Below the pieces are notes generated by a model. That model ran no database searches, had not been told where the DNA came from, and was given only the letters and a program-made list of their open reading frames with translations. A DNA stretch of 64,000 nucleotides from assembly GCA_029204225.1 (NCBI GenBank), contig CM055100.1, forward strand, positions 6,703,382-6,767,381. The letters run 5' to 3'. Numbering within the stretch: position 1 is the stretch's first letter; the number at the start of each line of letters is the position of its first letter. This stretch comes from Diphasiastrum complanatum. Lineage: Eukaryota > Streptophyta > Lycopodiopsida > Lycopodiales > Lycopodiaceae. Positions 54,099-64,000 of the stretch are shown here, in pieces. Made by a program: the position numbers and the translations under genes.

Positions 54099-55377
54099 CT
54101 CCTCCTCAAAATCTATCTTGGTAAATCTAGTATACTTCTATCTACAACTCCAAGTGCTAATCTTAACTTCACAAATTGATCCTTTTCCAATGGTTTGGTA
54201 AGTATATCAGCAACACAATCTGAAGATGAAACATGGATGAGCTTGATCTCCTTTGCTTGTACCTTCTCTCTCACAAAGTGATGTGAAATCTCAATGTGCT
54301 TGGTTTGAGCATGGAAGATTGGATTGTTGGCAAGTTCTTGGGCTGCTTGATTGTCACAATAAATGCATGGAATATCTTTATCCTTGATTACTTGAAGCTC
54401 CTCCAATAGTCTTCTTAGCCATAGGATCTCCTTTGTTGTTGTTGTCATAGCTTTATACTCGAATTCGGTTGATGAAAGTGAGATAGTATCTTGCTTTTTG
54501 GAAAGCCAAGATATGACTCCTCCACATAGGAATGTAGCAAAGGCACTTATGGATCTTCTATCCACTTTGTCACCTGCAAAATTTGAGTCCGAGTACGCTC
54601 TCAAACAAAGATTAGTCCCTTGATATATTATGCCAAAATTTCTAGTAGCCGAGATGTACCTTAACACTCTTTTGGCACTCTTCCAATGACATATTAGTGG
54701 ACTTTGCATGTATTGACTCAATTTGCCAACACAAAAGCTAAGATCTAGTCTAGTGATGGTCAAATAGATCAAGGAACCAATAAGTTTTCTATAGGTAGTG
54801 ATTTCCTCAAAGGATGCTTCATCACTTTCCTTAGAAACTTTTACATTTAGTTCCATGGGAGTTTCAACTCCTTTACAATCTTTCATGCTAAACTTTTCTA
54901 AGATGGATCCAGCATACTTAGATTGGCATATGAAAGTAAAATCATTGCATCTAGTACCTTCTATTCCAAGTATAACCTTTAGAAGTCCTAGATCTACCAA
55001 TTTTAAACTCACTAGACAAGGAAATTTTTACATCTATAATGCCATCATGATCATTTCCTGTGAGAATTATATCATCAACATATAAAACCAAAATGATGAT
55101 CTTTCCATCATTACATTTGTAGTACAATGATGATTCATAAGAACTTACAGCAAATCCAATGGAAATAAGATAAGAATGCAACCTAGAGTACCAAGCTCTA
55201 GGTGCTTGCTTGAGCCCATAAAGACTCTTCTTCAAAAAGCACACTTTGTCTTCTTCTCCATCTTTGATGAAGCCCTCGGGTTGGCACATGTAAATTTCCT
55301 CCTCCAAGAATACATTCAAGAAAGCATTTGTCACATTAAGTTGAAAGAGCTCCCACTTGAAAGAAGTAGCAAGGCAG
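53262..55377 (-). mobile_element. Copia element H, 5'-truncated
   Basis: Minus strand: 3' LTR 53262-54098, polypurine tract, RNase H and RT, then loss of homology at about 55377 in the middle of RT. AAAAA (53257-53261) may be the TSD, but the other end is missing. Confidence 0.88.
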
Positions 55378-55388
55378 TTCAAAAACAA
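54113..55388 (-). pseudogene. H RT and RNase H fragments
   Basis: RT frame 54951-55388: LNVTNAFLNVFLEEEIYM (Asp-to-Asn change at the first catalytic site, normally QLDV/QMDV), SLYGLKQAPRAWYSRL, LVLYVDDIILTGND. A frameshift near 55000 leads to 54113-55012 with WLTITRLDLSF-like text and RNase H: AYSDSNFAGDK, SSTEFEYKAM, CIYCDNQAAQ and DCVADILTKPL. Lost catalytic residues and truncation make it inactive. Confidence 0.88.
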
Positions 55389-55689
55389 GGAAAATTCCTA
55401 TTTTTGGGTCCTTTGCCCGTTTTGACCCAAACAAAAGGCTATAACCTCCAAACAAAGGGCACCCAAGCTGTACTTGCAAGTATGGTACGACAAAAAAGAT
55501 TGATTGCAACGGAGAAAGTGTTCAAAGTGCACCAAAAGTGATTTCACCATTCCACTGGGCACGTAGTTAGGAGTTGACGACTGAGTGCATTTCAGAAGGC
55601 AACGCCGATTTGGCTGAATCATGTTTTTGAAGTCAAAGCTGAATAGTGTCCGAATGGAACAAGGACAGCACATTCAGACGTAGGTGACC
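55378..55689. other. Junction stretch between H and F
   Basis: About 310 bp with no recognised motif on either strand. It may be the worn N-terminal gag and leader of F. Confidence 0.4.
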
Positions 55690-57247
55690 AGAATCAAGAC
55701 AATGAGAGATGAACTACATTCTATTGGTGAGTGCATATGTGATGTGGAGCTGGTACACAATGCATTGTGTGGCATTGCGAAACCCTATTAGATGTTTGTG
55801 AGCGGAATAACATCAAGAGAAAGATTGCCAATCTTTGACGAGCTTACAGGAATCTTGATGCAGGAAGAGCAACGACGAGAAATGGTGAAAGCTAGATGTT
55901 AAAATACTGACGATCAGGCACTTGCGACATGCCAAAAACAAGGCAATGGCAAGGGCAAGAAGAAGTCTAAACAACAATTTGCCAAGACTCAGGAGGATGA
56001 CGGATCTTCCAATAAGACCAAGAAGAAAGACAAGTGCTTTCATTGTGGTAAAAAGGGCCATTATAAGAGTGAATGTCGCAAATTCCTGGCAGAACAAGGC
56101 AAGGGGAAACCAAGCAAGCATGTAACCTTGTCGATGAGGGTGAGATTGAAGACTCTAGCATCTTCATATCTGCATTGTCATCTAATCAAGATGATCAAGC
56201 ATGGTATATTGACTGGGGAGCCACAAGACACACGACAGGTAACAAGAATTGGTTCAGTAGCTTGAAAGTGTTGGATAATGGAACGTCCATTTCACAAGCA
56301 AATGGCGATGTGTGCAAGATCAAGGGGATAGGCACCATTTCAATCCAACTACTTGATGGCAAAAGCAAGATGATCAGGGAGGTACTTTATGTACTAGGTT
56401 TGAAGAAAAATCTACTTTCTGCTGGAGTCATTACTGATCAAAAGTTGAAAGTAGAATTCGCCCATGATCGTTGCTTTGTGAAGGATGTAAACCAAGAATT
56501 CAAAGTTATTGCGGTTGGAGTAAGGGAGCCCAATACAAAATTATACAGGCTGACTGCTACAATCAAGGGGCAACATGGACTCGTATCATCCATTCCATTG
56601 CAAATTGAGTTGTGGCATAAGAGGCTTGGTCACTTGAACTTGGGAAGCCTCAGTTTGATGAGGAAATTGGAGATGGTAACAAAATTGCCTACTATAAAAG
56701 ACCACTTGAAATTGATGTGCAAATCATGTGTATATGGGAAGCAGCATCGAGAGAAGTTCAATAAAGGTGGTGTTGCAAGAGCAAAGAACATCCTAGATTT
56801 AATCCACATAGATTTATGCGGGCCTATGAGGACCATGTCCTTAGGTAAAGCCTTCTATTTCATGACCTTTATTGATGATATGTCACGTAAAATGTGGATC
56901 TACTTTTGAAGAACAAATTGGATGCATTTGACGATTTCAAGAGCTTCAAAGCATTGGTCGAAAATCAGACAGGTAGGAAGACCAAAGTCCTAAGATCAGA
57001 TAGTGGAGGTGAGTACAAGTCTAATGACTTCAATGATCTTTGTGATCAATGTGGGATCAAAAGACAATTTACGCAATCTCATACTCCCACTCTCAATGGC
57101 GTAGCTGAGTGCAAGAATCATACGATTGTGGAAAGTGCCAAATCTATGCTAGTTGAGATGAAACTACCAAAAGATTTTTGGTCAGAAGCATGTAGTACGG
57201 TAGTCTATCTTCAAAATAGAAGTCCTACCACCAAAGATAACACCTGA
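55690..57247 (+). pseudogene. F gag-protease-integrase fragments
   Basis: Gag with stops at about 55790 and 55900, then CCHC CFHCGKKGHYKSEC (about 56036-56078). Protease YIDWGATRHTTG has Trp for the Ser of DSG. Integrase: ELWHKRLGHLNLGS and CKSCVYGKQH, HIDLCGP, FIDDMSRKMWI, a frame change near 56909, LRSDSGGEYKSN, and TPTLNGVAECKNHT. The catalytic Asp-Asp-Glu triad is recognisable, but the protein cannot be made in one piece. Confidence 0.85.
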
Positions 57248-59210
57248 GGAAGCATTCACAAAGAAGAAGCCAAAGGTGAACCACTTGCGAATCTTTGGAT
57301 GTAAGGCCTTTGTACACATTCGTAAGGAGGAGAGACGTGAACTTGATGTAAAGCTATCAAGTGTATATTCCTAGGATATGATGATCGTGTGAAGGGCTAT
57401 AGATGTTTTGATCCAGTGGAAAACAAAATCCATGTAAGCCGTGATGTTATCTTTGATGAACCCAAGATGTATGAAGACGAAGATGCTGAGAAGATAGATA
57501 CATCCAATGGGAAAGATGGTATAGTGAGGATACCACCTGATGATGATCCATTCATTGACCTTCTGAGTAATGTATATGAGGATACATCTCAAGATACTAC
57601 TACTCAAACTCAAGAGACAAATTGGAGAGGTAGAGACAAACCTTTTGGTTCAAGAAGGATTGAAGTTGCAGGTGACAAACGCAAGGAGAAAGATGTACCG
57701 TGGGATACATTTTCACCAGGAAGCTGATCACCTGACAGGAAGCTCCCTAAGTGGTTTGAGAGATTGTTGGAGAGCCACGACATGGATGAATTTTCATAAT
57801 CCTCTAGCTAGGGAGAGCTACAAATTCAACAAGAGAGAAGACACAACCTGAAAGGTATGAAGCAGATTATGCTCTCTTATCTAGCATTATTCAAAGAAAA
57901 GAACCTTCGACTTATGGTGAAGTGAAGGATGATGACATTTGGGTCAAGGCCATGGGAGAGGAGATGGGGTCAATTGCTAAGCATAGCACATGGGACTTAG
58001 TAGAACCACCAATTGGCAAGAAACCCATTGGTTGCAAATGGGTATACAGGACTAAGTACCATGCAGATGGAAGTATAGCAAAGCACAAGGCAAGATTGGA
58101 GATCAAAGGGTATGCACAAAGTAAAGGTATCGACTATGAGGAGAGCTTTGCGCCAGTATGTATGTGGAATACTCTACGTCTACTAGTTGCTTTAGCTTCA
58201 CATTCTGGTTGGCCTTTGCATCAAATGGATGTGAAATCTACTTTTCTAAATGGTGAGTTAGAAGAAGAGGTATTGATCTTTATGTTGATGACTTGATTAT
58301 TATGGGAAATAATCAAGAGATGATAGATATGATCAAGAAAGACCTCATTGAACAATTCGAGATGACAGATCTTAGCCTGATGCATTATTGCCTTAGAGTA
58401 GAGGTGTGGCAAAAAGGACACGAAGTGGGTTTAACACAGGTGAAGTATGTCAAAGAGTTGCTGCATAGGTTTAGGTTGCAGGATTGCAAACCAATGAATA
58501 CTCCTATTGAACCAGGTAAAAAGATTTCTAAGCTTGATGAGTCACAGTCATTTGATGCTACGATGTATAGACAATTAGTAGGCAGCTTGATTTACCTTAC
58601 CACGACTAGACCAGATATATGTTATGTTGTTGGCATTATAAGTTTTATGACAGCACCTACGGAAACGCATTGGAAGGCAGCTAAACTCATTTTGCGTTAT
58701 GTGAAAGGCACTTCAGAGTATGGCTTGATTTACAGGAAGCATGATGGGTTACCTAAGTTGTGTGGCCATGTGGATGCGGATTGGGGAGGTGACTATGATG
58801 ATCGTAGATCCACCACAGGGTATGTATTCCAGTTTTGTGGTAGTTGCTTTTCCTGGTCTAGTAAGAAGCAAAGTACAATTGCTCTATCCACCACAGAAGT
58901 AGAGTATAAGACAATGTGTAGTGTAGCACAGGAAGCTATATGGTTGAGACAAATCTTGGAAGAAGTTGGCATGAAGCAAAAAAATCCCACGACATTACAT
59001 AGCGACAGTCAGAGTGGCATTCAGCTAGCAAAGAATCCAGTGTTCCATGCGAGAACCAAACACATTGAGATTCAGTATCACTTTGTTGAGTCGTGAAATT
59101 CATGCTGCTCATTGTAGTACGGAAGAACAACTAGCTGATATTTTCACTAAGCCACTTGTTGGAGAAAAGTTTGATAAGTTTAGATCAAAGCTTTTTGTAC
59201 TTAAAGTTTG
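57248..59210 (+). pseudogene. F integrase end, RT and RNase H fragments
   Basis: 57389-57727 is the integrase C-terminus (KGYRCFDPVENKIHVSRDV). 57922-58296 is RT from WVKAMGEEMGSI through LHQMDVKSTFLNGELEEEV. Then about 80 codons are lost, so the SLYGLKQ block is missing. The YVDD motif follows only in another frame (about 58280-58300). 58293-59096 continues with TTTRPDICYVVG and RNase H HVDADWGGDYDDRRST, STTEVEYK, LHSDSQSGIQLAKNP. One more frameshift precedes the tail to about 59210. Confidence 0.87.
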
Positions 59211-59270
59211 TTAACTTTAAAGCTATGTATATGACTGTATAAAAAGTAGACTCTACTTTAAGGGAGAGAG

Positions 59271-59540
59271 TTAGAATTAAAGTAGAATCATTGTGCTATT
59301 GTATTGTGGTTCCTAACAGTTGATAAGGATTAGTTGGCCTCGCCATGAGGCAAGTCGACGAGACACACGTCCCGCCAACGGCAACCTGGGTCATGCATGG
59401 GTTGCCTGAGTGAACAACTATATGTACAGCGTAATTTCATTTTGAGAAATACAGTTGCTATGTGAGCTTGCTGTGGAGAGTGTTTTCTGTCTGTGTTACT
59501 GTGTAGCATGATCTGTGTTCCTGTTTGAAATAGATTCTAA
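59271..59540 (+). repeat. 3' LTR of F
   Basis: About 270 bp after the polypurine tract TTTAAGGGAGAGAG. Ends are TTAGAAT and ATTCTAA, a 7-bp inverted pair; the usual TG...CA ends seem eroded. Matches 12941-13194 in reverse. Confidence 0.65.
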
Positions 59541-60029
59541 GTGTTTGGTGACTCATCGTAGGTCAACGAATCATTGACTTTAGGATTAGAGATGTTAGGT
59601 TAAGGTCATAAATGAAGTGAATGTCAAGGATCTAATGAGCAATGACTTTTAGCCAATTAGCAAGCTAAGCACCCAACAAATTCATGTGATTGTAGAAGGA
59701 GAGAGCACTGCACATCCCATAAGAACATTGTATGAACTATTATTATCAAAAGAGGAGAAAAGGTACATATATACAGACTCTTTTGTAGGGGGTACCGTTG
59801 CATGGCAATACGGTCCCCGTTACGGGACATGTGTCATGACTATGCATATTATGTGCCGTCAACATGGCACACATACACACGCACACAGTCTCATAGACAA
59901 AAAATTCAAAAACTGCTAAAACTAAAAATAGTCATAGAGCTAAGAAATAAACTAGGGCTTACTAGATTTAACTCTCTCTCTTAATCCCTAGTTTATTTTT
60001 CTTACAAAGTGATTTTCTCTAAAAAAAAC
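59541..60029. other. Unassigned stretch
   Basis: No supported coding. Contains an imperfect inverted GTACCGTTGC...GCAATACGGT pair near 59791-59813 and a short CA-rich run near 59868-59884. Frames at 59686-59984 have no motif. Confidence 0.35.
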
Positions 60030-60489
60030 TCAAATTTATCAACACTTAGAGCTTTAGTAAGTATGTTTGCTAGCTAATTCTCTGTTCTACAATGCACTGC
60101 ATCTATTTCATTTTCTCTAACAAAATGATATTTAATCTCTATGTGCTTTGTGCGTGCAAAAATACAAGATTCTTAGCTAGCTGAATAGCACTATGGTTGT
60201 CACATCTGATTTATGGAGGCTTACTCTATAGGATGCCAATGTCTTTCAGCATCCTTCTTAGTCACACCACCTCCTACGTAGCTAGACATAGGGCTTTGTA
60301 CTCCGCTATTGTGGTGAAAAGAGCAATTGTATCATGTTTTTTGCTGGACCAGGATAATACGTCATTACCAACATGAAAAGCATAATTTGTGGTGGATCTT
60401 CTATCGTCTATACAGCCTGCCCAATCCGAATCTACGAAGCCCTGTAAAGCTGGTAAAGCCTATTGTCTCTCATATAGCAATCCATCGAT
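60030..60489 (-). pseudogene. Old Copia RNase H fragment
   Basis: The reverse strand translates to FVDSDWAGCIDDRRSTTNYAF-like text (split by no more than a few changes), SWSSKKHDTIAL, IAEYKAL, RRMLKDIGIL and RCDNHSAIQLAKN, with several stops. Tork-like, related to F but not the same copy. Confidence 0.8.
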
Positions 60490-60656
60490 ATAGACAATGC
60501 TCTCACTTAACTTAACTATCTTGAGAGATAGTTAGCCTTGTTAAGTATTATTTAAACTACATTGGGCCCTTATTGGCCTATTATTCTTACTAATTACCTT
60601 GGAGGGCCTAAGGGGAACTGCCTTGTTATTAAGGCTAATAGCTCCTTTTGGGCCTA
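60490..60656. repeat. Direct repeat copy 1 (about 170 bp)
   Basis: TATAGACAATGCTCTCAC to TTTTGGGCCTA, about 95 percent identical by eye to 61313-61483 in the same orientation. Possibly LTR ends of a small element. Confidence 0.8.
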
Positions 60657-61312
60657 TGATTTCTGCTTAAGAAGATCTTGAAGCAACAATCTCTTCTGCT
60701 ATGGATGGATTACTCAAAGTGCATCAACACATACATGTACATTAGATGGTCTGCAAAATGCTATGTATAGAAAATTGAGATTAAAACTCAAATCAAATCT
60801 GAAAAATTCAAATCAAGTGAATTGAAATTTCTAATCACTTATCTTGACAACTTTTGGGAAAAGTGCAATAACTTATCCAAATGCCTCCAAATTGGTGCAA
60901 ATGAAAGCTAAATTGAATGCTGACATTTTGTCTGAACAAATTTTTTCAAAGTTAAAAATTAGCAAAGAAATCTACAAAAACAATAAACTCATCAAATCTA
61001 GATCATCATGAATTTAGGATCTATGCTCTGATAACAAGAAATGCAATTCCAAACAAATAGCAATAACAATGAAGTAAAGCTAGAAGCAAGAAAAGTACAA
61101 GACCATCATGATAGCATATCCATAGAAATCTAGAAACAATGAGATCTCAATGGAATCACATTACAATCAATAGAAATTGAGCATGGATTCATGTGGATAG
61201 GGCACATGAGACCTAACAATGGAGATCCCTATGGCTCAAATTGTCAAGGAAGCTAGAAGCTCTCACTTGCAAATGAGCCAAAATATTCACAAAATGATGT
61301 CTCTTGCCTAGT
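60657..61312. other. Spacer between the direct repeats with PBS-like site
   Basis: No ORF. GCTCTGATAACA at about 61025-61036 is close to the reverse PBS GCTCTGATACCA used by the Copia elements here. It may mark a minus-oriented element whose right LTR would be about 61037-61483. Confidence 0.4.
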
Positions 61313-61483
61313 TATAGACAATGCTCTCACTTAACTTAACTATCTTGAGGGATAGTTAGCCCTTGTTAAGTATTATTTAAACTACATTGGGCCCTTATTG
61401 GCCTGTTATCCTTATTAATTACTTTGGAGGGCCTAAAGAGGGACCCGCCTTGTTATTAAGGCTAATAGCTCCTTTTGGGCCTA
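61313..61483. repeat. Direct repeat copy 2 (about 170 bp)
   Basis: Second copy of 60490-60656, with small insertions such as AGAGGGACCC. Preceded by different sequence, so only this part is shared. Confidence 0.8.
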
Positions 61484-61599
61484 CAAAGCTTACAATGGAT
61501 ATTATATTGCCTTGAAAAGCACTGATGCACTAAAAGTACATGACACATATCATTTGATAATAGGTTCTCTATGTAGGGAATGATCTATATTAGACCAAA

Positions 61600-62333
61600 T
61601 ATAGCTTTTGTTGTCAGTTCCTTAAGTTAGTATATGGCTTATTCTAGTATCAGACATTGGAAAGTTGTTATAAGAGTTATGAGATACATTAGAGCTACTA
61701 TGGGCCAATGCATCTGTTATGGATATTGGGTAGTTGATGTAGACACTCGTAGATCCACATCTGGATCTGCATTCTTCCTAGTGGTCTAATTTCATGGAAC
61801 AGCTGCTACCAAATCTCAATAGGTGTATCGTCTACAAAATCATAGTATATCGTTGTCTCTCAAGCAACAAAAGAAGCAATGTGGCTGCAAGACTTAGTAT
61901 CAGATGTTTGTTTGATGTTTGTTTGAAGTAGTATGCTTCAAGAATTGTCTATTTTGATAATCATAGTATATCTTTGTCTCTCAAGCGACAAAAGAAGCAA
62001 TGTGGTTGCAAAACTTAGTATCAGATGTTTGTTTGAAGTAGTATGCTTCGAGAATTGTCTATTTAGATGTTTGTTTGAAGTAGTATGGTTTGACAAGTGC
62101 TACTGCTTTATCGGCCAGCCCCAGGTTTCATTCCAAGAGTAAGCACATTGAAATCAACTATCACTATGTCAAAAGTAAAGTTTTTGACAAAGAGGTAAGC
62201 TTGGAGTACTGTCGAACATGAGACATGACAACAAATAATTTCATGAAGGCGTTGAGCTCGGATGCACACAAAAGACTTTGTGAAAAACTAAGTTTGAAGG
62301 TCAAGACATTCATGGATTCAGATTAAGGGGGAG
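61600..62333 (+). pseudogene. Copia element J: RNase H relic with tandem duplication
   Basis: DTRRSTSGSAFFLV at about 61740 is RNase H, followed by stops. A 120-bp unit (61838-61958) is repeated at 61959-62060. Then HSKSKHIEINYHYVKSKVF and KRLCEKLSLKVKTFMDSD, a stop, and the polypurine tract AAGGGGGAG just before 62334. Confidence 0.75.
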
Positions 62334-62920
62334 TGTTGGATTTATCCTAATAATCGATCTTTAATCTACATCCATTCATCTATCCAATTATGTAATTTTA
62401 CTCATGTTTTTACACTGTCTGTGGAAATACACGAGAATGGCAACGATTTGCTCCAACGCTTTTTGCAAGTAGTTCCCAACAAGCCCAACTGGAAAAGTGA
62501 TATCGCATTGTGGCTAAAGTGCCGATTGTGATCTGCGACCATATAATTGTCTTCAACTGTCATTTGGCTAACCGTAAACGACATTCATAACTAGTATAAA
62601 TAGTTGATCACTTTCTAGGTTAACTACATTAGCACTTCCTCTTTTTGCATATTAGTCTTGAAGATTAATATCTAGCATTGCTAGAAACACTTACTGCTTA
62701 ATAGTGAAAGTGTCAAACATAGGCAATCAAATACTCAACGATAGTTTCGAGTATGCGATTGCATCCGTTCATGTCTTCTGCTCAATTCTTCTGATTTGTA
62801 CATGCTACTTATTGAATTGATCATACAGTTTTATTCCATTATTATGTCAAAATGATTGAATGCTTCTCTGTTCTTTTGTTCTCTGACTATATTCTCATAC
62901 AATTTTGTCTAAACTATCGA
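62334..62920 (+). repeat. 3' LTR of J (right end unclear)
   Basis: Starts TGTTGGATTTATCC after a classic AAGGGGGAG polypurine tract. TATAAATAG at 62596-62604. I cannot place the end; it fades between 62850 and 63000. Confidence 0.6.
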
Positions 62921-63012
62921 ATACTTTGATACAAAATGTTTATTATATTATGTTTGTCTACGAAATCAATTTAACAAAATCTGGGGATTTTAAAGTTAGA
63001 ATCACTTAGAAT

Positions 63013-63330
63013 TCAAACGTGGCAATAGTTGTGATGGTTTTGTTCAAATTTGATAGGCGCTACTTTCAACTTTTGATCAGTAATGACTCCAACAAAAAGT
63101 AGATTTTTTTTCAAACCTGGTATGTAAAGTACCTCCCTGATCATCCTACTTTTGCCATCAGGTAGTTGGATTGAAACGGTGCCTATCCCCTTGATCTTGC
63201 ACACCTCACCATTTGCTTGTGAAATAGATGTTCCATTATCCAACACCTTCAAACTACTGAACCAATTCTTGTTACTTGTCATGTGTCTTGTGGCTCCCGA
63301 GTCAATGACAAAATTTCCAGAATTCACACG
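63013..63330 (-). pseudogene. F-family protease fragment
   Basis: The reverse strand reads VIDSGATRHMTSNKNWFSSL, NGTSISQANGEVCKIKGIGT and MIREVLYIPGLKKNLL, closely matching the F protease at 56190-56450 but keeping the catalytic DSG that F has lost. Only this domain is present; it is cut on the right by LTR-like DNA. Confidence 0.85.
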
Positions 63331-64000
63331 TGTGGGGAATGTCCACAAGAGTGACTGATCTTAATTAAGCTTTGTGATTGGCACTATAACATGATTCTAG
63401 ATTGATTAACAAAATCTAGTTCAAAAGAAATGGCTAATCCACAATCTAGCATGCTAATCAACAAAATATAATAGCAATGATCAAAGAATGAATAAAAATA
63501 CAAGATTTCAATGTATGAGCATTAGCCTCAACACGAGTTAGAGAGAGAGAGAGCTAGAGAGATAACAAGCAATATTTGTTTAGATCCAAAATGACATGAG
63601 ATAGCTACAAAACTTTGGTTCTTCATCATTGATTGTGTGGAGAGCTACACATATTTATGGAGATTGAGGTAGCTTGAGATAGAACCATATCTATCCATTC
63701 CAAAATGACATCTAAAGTGACATCTAGAGTCTATGTGACATTTGTCACTTGTCATGCATGAAATTCTACCAACTTTTTACAAGTGTACTAGTTCTAACTA
63801 GAAATGTCCAAATCATCATGCATGTGTCCATTAAACTTTGTGGATGCCTTGCATGTCACTATGGATCACTTACAATTAATGCATGTGAGTTGCCACGAGT
63901 TTCTACAAGCATAATCATGCTAATTCTATGTCTACAAACTATATGCAAGTTGCATTTATCAAACTAGATAATACATAACCATGTAGCTCGAGTTCTATGT
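63318..64000 (-). repeat. Probable LTR fragment of an unplaced Copia family
   Basis: Organised like the other minus-oriented LTRs: CACACGTGTG at 63325-63334, a GA-repeat tract (63541-63555) and a TATTTATGG TATA-like box (about 63652-63660). No coding and no partner LTR in the window, so boundaries are unknown. Confidence 0.4.

Larger units (their letters stand above)
55690..59540 (+). mobile_element. Copia element F (Tork-like), degenerate
   Basis: Plus strand: gag end, protease, integrase, RT with internal deletion, RNase H, polypurine tract and 3' LTR (59271-59540); no 5' LTR. Its sequence type (CFHCGKKGHYKSEC; TTGYVFQFCGSCFSWSSKKQ) differs from the A-D, G and H group and matches the widespread Tork-like Copia class. 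Multiple frameshifts. Confidence 0.88.

Overview
The window reads as gene-poor, AT-rich nuclear DNA of a land plant. It is almost entirely layered LTR retrotransposons, mostly Ty1/Copia with two Ty3/Gypsy remnants. The plant-type iMet primer site (TGGTATCAGAGC), spliced pseudogenes, plant-style TATA boxes and lack of bacterial gene organisation support this. The protein style and an unusual DNA-methylase/transposase locus make a non-flowering plant (bryophyte, lycophyte or fern) my guess, at low confidence. I see no confident functional host gene, no tRNA or rRNA gene and no CRISPR array.

Layout. 1-11850: degenerate minus-strand Copia A1, whose upstream LTR is split by a young, complete Copia B (5540-11698, one intact 1322-aa polyprotein, TSD AAACT). 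11851-13330: Gypsy integrase relic, an A-like LTR and an F-family end. 13331-33003: an older locus with two divergent spliced pseudogenes. A DDE (MULE-like) transposase runs leftward from about 18070 and a ParB-like/DNA N6/N4-methylase-like gene runs rightward from about 18610. A non-autonomous Copia C (19737-24101, TSD CTAGC) lies inside an exon of the second gene. A young intact Copia D (26060-31920, 1316 aa, TSD CACAA) lies just beyond it. 33004-42039: one C-family and one A-family element cut apart and shuffled by inversion; matching TSD pairs (AAAGT/ACTTT and AGTTA/AGTTA) let the original layout be read.

42040-53022: a double-truncated B copy, then Gypsy 3' sequence and LTR interrupted by deletion-derivative Copia G (45665-50226, TSD TATGA), then AT-rich DNA with two hairpins. 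53023-64000: an orphan exon interrupted by truncated Copia H, a degenerate F-family Copia, further RNase H relics, a duplicated 170-bp segment and LTR pieces.

How they work together. B and D have every domain needed to move. A1/E (RT replaced by an unrelated in-frame segment), C (integrase eroded, RT gone) and G (INT/RT deleted) do not, and would depend on enzymes such as those of B or D. They share tRNA-primer and polypurine signals. Most LTRs also carry a CACACGTGTG-type palindrome about 135-165 bp downstream of a TATA box.
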